Positions 1 to 9,150 of a DNA stretch of 64,000 bases are shown here, piece after piece. Origin of the DNA: Styela clava (Eukaryota; Chordata; Ascidiacea; Stolidobranchia; Styelidae); contig NC_135250.1 of NCBI RefSeq assembly GCF_964204865.1, positions 5,704,001 to 5,768,000 of the forward strand, read 5' to 3'. Positions within the stretch are counted from its first letter, which is position 1, and each line of letters starts with the position of its first letter. The position numbers and the translations under genes are program-made. The notes under the pieces are model-generated. The model searched no databases. It was given only the letters and a program-made list of their open reading frames with translations, and had not been told where the DNA came from.

Positions 1-747
1 AGATTTTTCCGAGTTGTACAAGATGTCATGTTCAATAGAGTATTTTTCGCATTTGTTGAGTAAACGTTGAAGGCCTTTGGCTGAAGGTGAAATGCAGCAC
101 ATGTCATCAGCATAAAAAATATGATTGATAATATATATTGTTATTTGCTACACATTCAAGGGTCTCTCAATTTAACTTAGCAGAGAGGTCATCCATGAAA
201 ACAGCATATAAATATGGACTTAAGATTCTACTTTGCTTGGTCCCATTATGGACAGAGAAAGGATCTAACACACTGCTACCCCATCTAACAAACATGGATT
301 GATTTCGATACATGTGTACAATCAGCGACAAAAATATTTTAGGGATTCTTCTGTTGATTAATTTACGAAATAGAGTCCAATGATTAACTTGTGAATAAAT
401 GGCATCCGGTGACCAGGCTTGAAACCAAACTGGTTGTGAGATGTAGTTAAGTAAGACCCAATGTTATTTAAAATGTGTTTCTCAAAAATCTCAGTTAAGA
501 CAGAGGCTACTGCAATAGGCCCGTAGTTACTTGCACCACAAATGCCACCATTTTTGTTCTTAATTATAGGTTGAATAGCACTTGAAAGCGAGGATGCTGG
601 AATACAACTATGGTTCATACAAGTGTTAATGTACAAACATAAAAGCACTGGTAGAATTGGATGAGAATATGCCAAATGTTCCTTGGTTATCCCATCAAGT
701 GCATCGACAGTGAGCAAGTAAAAAATTACTAAAACAGTTATCAACAT
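1..747 (-). mobile_element. Non-LTR retrotransposon reverse transcriptase fragment
   Basis: Read on the minus strand, this is part of a LINE-type reverse transcriptase. The stretch 358-747 contains a SNYGPIAV segment (the usual SNYRPI motif), then FEKHILNNIGSYL and HNQFGFKPGH, typical of the RT fingers/palm. Further down, 180-240 encodes LSPYLYAVFMDDLS, and the catalytic YADD tetrad is at 103-114, followed by an open frame to the window edge. The frame is broken: the DALDGI segment near 690-715 and the RT body downstream of 358 are in different frames, so this is a decayed copy. It runs off the left edge of the window, so its 3' end is unseen. Motif order fits the CR1/L2/Jockey-like RT superfamily; I cannot assign the clade. 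Confidence 0.8.
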
Positions 748-1189
748 CAGAATTTAAGGAGGTGCTGCTCAAACCTCAAAATGATGGGGAACGGGTGGGA
801 ATTTTAGGCGGGCGTTCCACCCATATAGGGAATTCACCATGTGTTAACACTATTTGTAAAGGAATATACGAACTTGAATCGTATAAAGTTAGTTCAATTT
901 TACATCATTCATTGCCAACATCAGAAAATATCGGGACCAATGTACTCTTACTATATATAAGTTCAGACAACAGAAATTTCAAAGAACTTAAGAATCGGCT
1001 CAAATGTTTGCACCTATACTAAGCTGAACGTAGCTAATAGTATCTCACAGTTCGTAAATCATTGCCTTTCATTCCCTCAAATTTCCAACAGTATCTCATA
1101 TGCAAAAAAAATGCTTCTACCCATGCACATTTCTTATATCACTGTGCAGTCTTCCATTTTAACTTCTGTACAAAGGTGCCTTTTTTTAA

Positions 1190-1300
1190 AACTAAAGGGG
1201 TAATTTGGAATAACGCAATATGTGCGCGCATGGTATTACATTTCCCCTAATGTATAATAAGCTCAAACATTAGCGAATTGGTTATAATTCCGAAATGGTC
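1190..1300 (+). repeat. Dispersed repeat, copy 1
   Basis: This segment contains an AACGCAATATGTGCGC core, then ATTTCCCCT and ATAAGCTCAAACATT. The same blocks appear in reverse complement at about 17560-17720. Both copies are non-coding and diverged. Their family is not recognised. Confidence 0.6.
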
Positions 1301-1484
1301 GCAAAAGTGTCAAAATTATCCTTTTCACTCTATTACATAATAAACAATGTTTTTGAATTGGAGCTTATCGCATTGTATCTCGGTAAATCAGGTTTGCATA
1401 AAAGTAAGTAAGCCATTTTATTATTCAAAACCGAACAACTTATGAGATAAGAAAATGTTCACTTCACATTTTTAATATTTATAA

Positions 1485-1490
1485 TTTATT
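1485..1490 (-). promoter_or_regulatory. Candidate poly(A) signal of P450-1
   Basis: TTTATT on the plus strand reads AATAAA on the minus strand, 260 bp beyond the P450-1 stop codon. The paralogue P450-3 has AATAAA in a similar context (ATTTACAATAAAT) about 210 bp beyond its own stop, which supports this site over others nearby. Confidence 0.5.
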
Positions 1491-1749
1491 GTAAATACAA
1501 CTTAAAGTAAATTTAGTATTTGTGATGAACAGCAATAATGTATGTCAGGCATCTTAAACAATATGATCACAATTTAAAAGTAAGGCAGTGTTTTAGATTT
1601 TATAGGGAAATCACTTATGTTGAATCAGTCCAACTTTTCACCGACGCTTGCAGTGCAAGTTGAACGATGCATAGTTTGTTTTTGATTTTATATTTTTGAG
1701 GATGTAATGAGTAAATATAGGTAATGTCATTTTGTAAACAATGTTCAGT

Positions 1750-4169
1750 TTAATAATCGATTTCTCTCAGTTGCAGTCGAAGTTTCTGTGGCTTCGGACT
1801 GTGAATAAATCCTCCAATCGGTTCACAATCTACTTTTGTGTCGTCAGTCTCCGGCTTGATATGAAACTTCTGTATCAATTTGACCAGGAATACAAACAGT
1901 TGTCTTTTAGGCAGGGAGGCCCCGATGCAACTACGTAATCCACCACCAAAAGGCATAAGTGCGTTGTTGCTGACGAATTTTCCGTTCTGTTGAAACAAGC
2001 CAAATATATAAAGCACGATCAGTGTTAATTTACTAATTAAATAAATCGAAAAATCAGGCCATCGCGACAAAAGATGTCGTAGCAATAAATACTGCTCACT
2101 TGGAAATATTTTCATTTTTGATGATATTTTACTCCTTTTATTTTTTTGTTTCAAATATTAAAAAAAACTTTTCTTACCTCGTCTAGAAAGTTTTCTGGGT
2201 CAAAATGTTTTGGATTCTTCCATCTGTCATCTTGTGTATTCGAAGACCATTGATTAAACATGAATGTCGTGCCTTTTGGGATCGAATATCTGTAAAACGG
2301 TATATAATTAAATTTAAATTTTTTACACCTCATTCCGATAATAAATCTGTTCGATCGTAACTTTGTGTTTCATAATACATGGGTGCTTAATGTGGCACGC
2401 CATGACCTCCAACGTTGCGCACAAACGATTTGGTCTTACATTTAATCCAAAAAATCACATTTACATCGAAATAAAAAATATACTCAAATCACCATGTTTA
2501 TTCACTCATTGCTAGCTCGTGGAGTCATTATGTGTTTTATTGGGCCCGTTTACAATACCAACGTCCAACAATTATTCGAACATGACGCGGCGCACGTCAA
2601 GATTATTTTGAAGACTTTGTCACGCATCCAAAATTGACTTGTGGCCCTTGTTATAGACATAGAGTATCGATTTTGCACTAATTTCGGCAGACGATTCAAA
2701 AAAAATTGAGTGGAAACATTCGAATGAGTAAAACTTATTCAATCAGTCGTTCTCAATATCGCCATTGAGTTTTATCGTGACTCGGACGCTATATATACGT
2801 TAGGAAATCAAAATATGAAGGAAAGGATTCAAAAACCTAGGTAAAATTACATGATAACATAACAGCTATATCATGAATTTAATCAAAAATTAAAATAGCA
2901 GAAAGTTTATTTGGAATTGACCCAATTGACTAGAGGATTTTTATCAGGGAATTTTAGATCCCTAGATATTCTGGAATGTTATCTTGCAATGTATATCAAG
3001 TATAATCCATACCCACGAATTGTGACGTCTTTTATTGTTTCGCGGGTGACACCAACCGCAGCCGTCGATGCAAATCTGAAAATTTCACAGGCAGTAGCAT
3101 TCGTAAAATCCATTCTTGTTATGTCGTCACATTGCACCTTTCCATTGGGCCCTAGGACTTGAATAATTTCTTTGTGAAGTCTTGATTGGACGCTCGGGTG
3201 TGCAGCCAAATATAAGACTGCAAATCCCAAGGTATGTGCAGAATTTTCAAATCCACCTAGAAGGATATCAAAGAGTAGGTGTTGAAAATTGACCTTCGTG
3301 AACACTGGATCTTGCAATTCTTTTTCTTCGTTCATTTTATTCAAGTACAAGTCTACCATATCTCTTGGTTTTTCAGGATCCCAACTATTTTTGTGATCCT
3401 CTAATTGATCTGTACAATACTTAAAAATGCCTTCTCCTGCTGAGATGAATTTTTTTGCTGAGTTAGGGAGCCATACCTTGTGAATGCCTGGAATGAGATC
3501 GGGTATCTTGTAATAAACGTCCTCAAATGCTGCCCTGAGTGATAGCAAGTTCTGGATTAACTCGTCTCTTTTGTATTTTTCTTCGATTGTTTTATCCGTC
3601 TTGTGTCCGAAATAAATAGATAAAAAAGTATCGATAATTAAAGCCAGTATAACATCACTCACGTATTCGGGTTCGCAACTCTCGAACATGTTCTCGAATT
3701 TGTCCATCAAACTTGTGATTTCTTTCTCAACGATCTCATCAATGTTGAAATCTACTTTTTGTACATCTGTTAATACGGAGTGCATAAATTCACGGTTCAA
3801 AATGAGTTCATTTGAATATCTTCTGGCTGTAATACCCTTCGAGTCATTTCGTTTGACAATGAGGAAGGCATAGAGATCTGGACGATTAATAACGTCCTTA
3901 TGGTACAACACTTCTTTGTTAAGGTCAGTTCCACATACACAGACGTAATTCTTTGCAGCTGTTTTCAAACTGAAAATATTTCCATATTTTTTCGCAAGCT
4001 TCAGCATGTCTCGTTCAGGGTATTCTTTGAGCAAATGTAAACTACCAAGAATTGGAATTCCAAGCGGTCCTGGTGGAAAATTAGCTGGCCTTACCATAGA
4101 TCGATGAGACAAATACACAAGAAGGCCAATCAAAACCCCGACAAGTGCTATAATTATGGTAAGTACCAT
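1750..4169 (-). CDS. Cytochrome P450, CYP2 clan (P450-1)
   Basis: Microsomal heme-thiolate enzyme of the ER membrane. Three minus-strand exons, 4169-3013, 2289-2178 and 1986-1750, splice in phase (2, then 0) to 501 residues, a normal CYP2 length. An N-terminal anchor (about residues 2-20) is followed by a basic stretch and a proline hinge (PPGPLGIP). ExxR is EIFR at about 362-365. The meander reads DPENFL. The heme loop is FGGGLRSCIG with the ligand Cys at about 443. The I-helix reads GGFENS: Asn replaces the usual catalytic Thr, so ordinary oxygen activation is questionable. It is closest to P450-3, including an alignable 3' flank, which implies recent duplication. Substrate and CYP family cannot be told from sequence alone. 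Confidence 0.93.
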
Positions 4170-4235
4170 GGCCTATGCTTTGGCTACCAAAGGCTGAGCG
4201 AATGCATAAACTAAATCTTAACGTAAATAATATTT

Positions 4236-4247
4236 GCTTTATATTGG
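4236..4247 (-). promoter_or_regulatory. TATA-like element of P450-1
   Basis: On the minus strand this reads CCAATATAAAGC, about 67 bp upstream of the P450-1 start codon. The same 12-mer lies at 9069-9080 upstream of P450-2, and a related CCGAATATAAAT lies at 14731-14742 upstream of P450-3. Conservation at a fixed distance between paralogues supports a core promoter. Confidence 0.6.
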
Positions 4248-4301
4248 TCGCGGAATGTTGATTTATACTAGGCACATCAGCAGATTTCCATGACAAAATC
4301 C

Positions 4302-4411
4302 GGTGCTCCTGAAGTATGCGCACCAAGATGTTGCACAACCTGAACCCTAACCTAGTACACAACCTGAGTTCAGGTTGTGCGCCATCTTGGTGCGCATACT
4401 TCGGGAGGTCC
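4302..4411. mobile_element. Minimal hAT-like MITE (110 bp)
   Basis: Ends are GGTGCTCC and GGAGGTCC, inside longer inverted repeats (GAAGTATGCGCACCAAGATG against CATCTTGGTGCGCATACTTC). Perfect 8-bp target duplications CAAAATCC flank it at 4294-4301 and 4412-4419. It sits about 130 bp upstream of the P450-1 start codon. It is a shortened relative of the roughly 160-230-bp copies elsewhere in the window. Confidence 0.85.
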
Positions 4412-4479
4412 CAAAATCCATTACGTTGACGAGACGAGTGACGACACTATCACAGCAATTATATGTAAGGCAGGGGACG

Positions 4480-4800
4480 CATATTTAACAATTTGAACAA
4501 GTTATAAGATTCGCCATAGAAATGATTATATATATCAAAAGAGAACACACAAAATATCGATCTTGGTATTTCGCGGGAAACCCCTCAAACTTCTTTATTC
4601 ATCACTTTAAACATTCTGACAAGCTTTTGTTAATTGTCTTCAAAACAGAATGTGTCGACATTGAAGGCGACAAACGAGGAAATGTCTATCCATTGCTTAG
4701 TTATTCACGAATCGTGCAGTGAAATTCTTGGTCATTGTCTCACATATTTCATTATCTAACGTTTCATGATGAATCGATCAATAGCGATTGATCATTTCAT
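4480..4800 (-). repeat. Duplicated P450 upstream module, copy 1
   Basis: Read on the minus strand, this matches 8410-8790 and 5440-5790 on the plus strand. Shared blocks include ATCATGAAACGTTA, GACAATTAACAA-type and GGTTTC.CGCGAAATACC. It is about 350-650 bp upstream of P450-1, in the same relative orientation as the copy upstream of P450-2, so it was probably duplicated with the genes. Confidence 0.65.
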
Positions 4801-5012
4801 GTCGTTTTTAAACTGAAAATATTTCCATACTTTTTCACAAGCTTCAGCTTGTCTCGTTTTGGGTATTCTTCAACCAAATGTAAACTACCAAGAATTGGAA
4901 TTCTGAACGGTCCTGGAAGGAAATTAGCTGGCCTGGTCATAGATCGATAAGACAAATACACAGGAAGGCCGATCAAAACCTCGACAAGTGCTACGGTTAT
5001 AGTAAGTACCAT
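4797..5012 (-). pseudogene. Truncated P450 head
   Basis: Encodes 71 residues that copy the N-terminus of the neighbouring P450s: the anchor, SYRSMTRPANF, an altered proline hinge (LPGPFRIPILGS), and KYGNIFSLKT, then stop. Homology to P450-1 ends at about 4803, within a few bases of where the duplicated upstream module of P450-1 begins. This looks like the breakpoint of an unequal tandem duplication. Its own upstream sequence also resembles that of the functional genes (ATG context and leader). No exon 2 or 3 follows, so it cannot make a P450. Confidence 0.9.
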
Positions 5013-5307
5013 GGCCTATGCTTTGGCTACCAAACGCTAAGCAAATGCATAAACACTGTACAATCTGGACGTAAAAAATTGCTTTATTTTGGTGGCAAAA
5101 AGTTGAATATCAGCAATTTTTTATGACAAAACCCATTACGTTGACGACACCATCACATCAATTGTGTCAAGGACCATAATGTCCGTGTTTATGTTGTGTG
5201 TATATGTTTAAGTGCGCAGCCCTTATTCAATGCTGTTTTGTCGGGTCTGAGTATTGTGGTAACATCCGAACTTGTATTATAAGACTCGCTCTTTTGTTAT
5301 AATTGCC

Positions 5308-5355
5308 GAGCGGTCTTGCAAGAAAATGGCCGAGCGGTCTTGCAAGAAAACTGGC
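5308..5355 (+). repeat. Short tandem duplication
   Basis: GCCGAGCGGTCTTGCAAGAA occurs twice, head to tail with a period of 26 bp, directly visible and essentially perfect. No function is suggested. Confidence 0.85.
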
Positions 5356-5439
5356 AGCTTATTTACAGACACACTTAACGTTATCGACAGGTTCAAAAGT
5401 ATTGCCGCACATTTTCATAATCTATATTCTGTAGCATTT

Positions 5440-5790
5440 CGTCCGGATGATGTCAGGCAGACTTGCTCAGCGATTGGTATTGATCGTTTTATCATGAAAG
5501 GTTAGATAATGAAATTCGTGAAAAGGTCGCGCAAGACTTTCATGACTGAGTAATTGATGTACATTGCCTCATTTATGCCTTTTTTTATGTGGACACAATC
5601 TATTTAAAAGACAACTAACAACAGCTTGTCAGAATGTTAAGAGAAATGAATAGAATGGAGGTTAGAATACCTAACTTTGAGGGGTTTCTCGCGAAATACC
5701 AAGGTCGATATCCTGTGTGTTCTCTATTTATGTGTAGGCCTATGTCAAATAAAAAAAATTTGAGGTAAATCTTATACCCTGTATCTTTTC
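5440..5790 (+). repeat. Duplicated P450 upstream module, copy 2
   Basis: Matches 8410-8790 in the same orientation, sharing TTTATCATGAAA, GACACAATCTATT, AAGACAACTAACAACAGC and GTGTGTTCTCT. No P450 follows it directly on the plus strand. It may mark a lost gene copy or an inverted duplication beside the pseudogene. Confidence 0.65.
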
Positions 5791-7039
5791 ATATTGTAAT
5801 AATATATGCGTAGAATTCGTTTTGATACAAATTTGGATTTTGTCCATAACAATTATTCTTCATTGATGTTTGAATGAAAGTAAATTACTTTTGGGATTAC
5901 TTTAAGAAAAAGTGTGTTGTACCAACTGAAACCATACATAGTATTGTTTCATGAAGTATAATATTATAAACAAGAAATATATTTCAACAGTCTCACCTAA
6001 ATGATGACCTGTGGACAGAAAATAAATAAATACTATTAGAATACGCAGTTCTATCTTTTCTGATGAGTGATGACCTACACGGCATGAAAGGTACTTCAAT
6101 ATATATATATCATATGACATATCCCAGCACTGTATTGAACAAACTTTCTAATTGAAAACCAGACATCAACGATCGATCTATCAAGCACTCACGAGCACAC
6201 ACAGAAAGTTTTACCCAAGTTAATTTCTCATAAGTCACTTGCATTTCAATAAGGTCTGAAGGTTAACATTAATACTAAAAAATCACTTGAGTAATAATAC
6301 AATTTCTATCATATATTATAACCACACTAATACAAAAAATGCTAATGGAACCCAGAGAAAGTTGAAGCCAAATATCTTTCTTCTAGATATAGTGATTTAA
6401 CCCCATTTCACCTAGCATGTAAAACAACCGAAAATTATTTTCGGTTCGACGGTAAAGCTTGAAAATACCAGTGCAGATCATTAAAATTACACAATGCATT
6501 GTGACTTATCTTGCAAATGAAATCAATGTAAAAATCGTATAACAACGACATTGAAAATTTTCTTTTGCTGGCAAACGTGACCCTGCAGACAATTTGATTG
6601 AATATTCCGAATACTCCATCAAGACCCCTGACGCAAAAACAGTTTGTTGAGGATTTTTACCTCGTCACACCTGAGTGCACTCTGCACAAATTCCGCGAAG
6701 AATTTCAGCTTTTAAGGTATTTTTCGTTGGCGCATGATAATCTCGCAACTCTGGGCCAAGTGCTTGTGTGTTCATCACATATATAAAAACAAGTGAGCAA
6801 TGCCCAAATATATGGACACGTATACCAGAGCGAATCAGTCCTTACCGGTACCTTTGACACTACCGGTACCCTCAAAAAAGTTCCGGATTTCCAGTAACAA
6901 GTATCGTCATGGCTACTTAGATAATTGGTGCACGGAGTCGTTTCTTGTTTTGTTGTTGTTGAAACGCGAGATTACTGGGCATACCTGGTTAGAATGCCTT
7001 GACGTATTTATATTTATTTTCAAATTAACGTATATATGA

Positions 7040-7238
7040 TACTGTATATACACAGTTCGACTTTTTTTTGTTATTATTTCCTTGTTAGACTTGCTTATGG
7101 GTGCCGCTGCTCGATAACCAAATTTGGTTTCTCGCGGCTCCCCTCACCCTGAAATGCCTTTTTTTTATTTATTGCAATTTGTATATCAAGTGTGCATTTA
7201 GTATGGTGAGAAAATAAACTACTGATTACTGATTACTT
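7040..7238 (+). mobile_element. Probable LINE 3' tail
   Basis: The sequence ends in GGTGAGAAAATAAACT followed by a short tandem CTGATTA repeat. This terminal arrangement (AATAAA-like signal plus a short 3' microsatellite) is common in CR1/L2-type non-LTR elements. No coding part is attached and no target duplication was identified, so the call is tentative. Confidence 0.35.
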
Positions 7239-7621
7239 ATCAAAACGTCATCACGCGGGCTGAAAACCGTGTTTCCATTGATAAAAATAACACAGCGAAA
7301 TTTTGGACGAAGTATCAAATTTCATGGAATTCATACAAAATTTAGAAATAAATAAAAATAATAGCCTTCTGGAGAAATATTCCATCTTCAAATACTGAAA
7401 ATTTCAAAGCAATTGGTTGAGTAATCTGAGAGAAAAGCGACTTTCCAAAAACGTGTCAAAGTACAACAACAACATAATATTAAAACGATCCATGGGTTCA
7501 CTGACGTTTCCAACAAGTCAACCTATAGGCTACGCGTGCCAAATGTATTTTAAATTATAATTCATCCCATGCCTAAAGGTTTACATTCCGATTCAGCCCA
7601 TTAGTCTTGTATTGTTTATGT

Positions 7622-7955
7622 GCTTCATGATATTTTGACACGGAAATGAAAATGACCTGGTGAGTTGTCCGCGTAGACTGTAGTCGAATTGTCCATCAGC
7701 CCTAAACGGCTATGACAGTCACTGTATCAAAATTTGTAACTCGATTCAGGTGGTGTTAAGTTGACGCATGTTATTTAGTAACGTTTTTATGTGAAATGTT
7801 TGACTGTGGTTCGATACCTGATCCGTTCATGGTACCCCGGTCCCCGATACAGGTAAAGGTAAGTCACCGCATATGATTTTTGGGGAATTGTTCTGCGTGT
7901 CCATATATTTAAGCATTGCTTTCTTGTGATATTTTGACACGAAAATGAAAATCGC
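7622..7955 (+). repeat. Direct repeat pair
   Basis: GATATTTTGACACGGAAATGAAAAT near 7628 recurs as the same string with one change near 7928. The roughly 300 bp between them has no coding potential. It may be a solo-repeat or fragment of an unrecognised element. Confidence 0.5.
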
Positions 7956-8099
7956 GTGTGATATTATCGCGAATTATTGATACGATTGGCGGATTTTAAT
8001 ATTGCGAAAATTTGATACCAATGTGATGTGCATATCGTGGTTATCTCTAATATTGTATTTGAGTATAGGATGGGATAACGAAATAATATAAGAATGTAT

Positions 8100-8302
8100 A
8101 CTGGGTTGTAATTTGAACCCACGTACATTTGAACCCATGACAATTGCACCTGTATGCTATTGCACCTATGGAATTTATTTTGTTTCACGGATAGTTAAAC
8201 CCATACTAACCCTAACCCATGGGTTTTAGCACCCGCATATAGATTGAACCCGTGGATATACGCATGGGTTCAAATGTACATGGGTTCAAATGTACGGTCA
8301 CC
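8100..8302 (-). mobile_element. MITE family C, copy 1
   Basis: Inverted arms carry repeated GGGTTCAAATGTAC, and one end is GGTGACC (here as GGTCACC at 8296-8302). It is the reverse complement of the 26164-26306 copy, which has a clean 8-bp target duplication. The left boundary here is approximate. Confidence 0.65.
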
Positions 8303-8409
8303 TAAAATAAGACCTCTGTCACGTTATTGAGAAATATTATTCATTATAATAAAATCAACGGCTTTTCAAAAACCTATGTCTTATACATGCAATCTGCTGA
8401 CTGAGCGAA

Positions 8410-8790
8410 GCAATTTGCAGAGATGATTAATTACTATTGATCGGTTTATCATGAAACGTTATTTGATGAAATCGGTAAGAAGGTCCCGCAAGACTTTTAT
8501 GACACGATTCGTGAATGCATGAGTAATTGATGTAAGGCTACGTTTTCTCATTTATGCCCTTTTACTATGTCGACACAATCTATTAACAAGACAACTAACA
8601 ACAGCTCGTCAAAATGTTTAGAGAAATGAATAGAAGTGAAGTTAGAATATATACTTATCACGGAGGGTTTCTCGTGAAATACTGAGGTCGATATTCTGTG
8701 TGTTCTCTGTTTATATGTTCGTCAAATAAGAATATTTTGAGGTAAAACTTATATCCTGTTTTTTTTTTCCAATTGTAATAATATATGCAG
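8410..8790 (+). repeat. Duplicated P450 upstream module, copy 3
   Basis: Lies 360-740 bp upstream of the P450-2 start and matches the regions at 5440-5790 (same strand) and 4480-4800 (opposite strand). It may carry distal promoter elements, but I see only shared sequence. Confidence 0.65.
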
Positions 8791-9068
8791 AGAATTCGTA
8801 CTCAATTGCTTTGAAATTTTCAGTGGGTAAACATTGTTTTTTTTTTCGCTAAAAGGCTATTACTTTTGTTTATTTCAAAAATTGTTTTTTGTGTGTGAGA
8901 GAACTGCTCAGCTGCAATACGGTACCGGTAGGCTACTACATTTGCTCACCCGTACCACTTCGTGAACATATATTTGATCAGCGCCCTCTAGTTATAATTG
9001 CCGTGGTAATGTCATCAACGTGAATGAATATCTGTTGCTATGCTTAGTATGAATCAGCCTTTTCTCGA

Positions 9069-9080
9069 CCAATATAAAGC
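9069..9080 (+). promoter_or_regulatory. TATA-like element of P450-2
   Basis: CCAATATAAAGC, 71 bp upstream of the start codon, is identical to the element upstream of P450-1. The intervening leader is also alignable, with TTATGCGTTTGCTCAG and TTGGTAACCAAAGCATAG. Confidence 0.6.
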
Positions 9081-9150
9081 TAACATTTTTACATTAAGGT
9101 TGTACAGAGTTTATGCGTTTGCTCAGTCTTTGGTAACCAAAGCATAGACC

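Larger units (their letters stand above)
748..1749. other. Intergenic, no gene seen
   Basis: No coding exon is recognisable. It holds the probable 3' untranslated region of the minus-strand P450 that ends at 1750 (candidate poly(A) signal at 1485-1490). It also has one copy of a dispersed repeat at about 1190-1300 that recurs inverted near 17560-17720. Confidence 0.6.
5013..9150. other. Intergenic, repeats only
   Basis: No gene is recognised in these 4.1 kb between the divergent P450-1/pseudogene pair and P450-2. Short open frames lack family similarity or splice context. The recognisable contents are a 26-bp tandem duplication, two copies of the P450 upstream module, a LINE-like 3' tail, a direct repeat around 7622-7950 and a MITE at 8100-8302. 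Confidence 0.6.

Noticed and set aside
1-747. Viral or retroviral polymerase
   Set aside because: Motif order and the YADD/FMDDLS context fit a non-LTR (LINE) reverse transcriptase; no protease, RNase H, integrase or LTR is seen.
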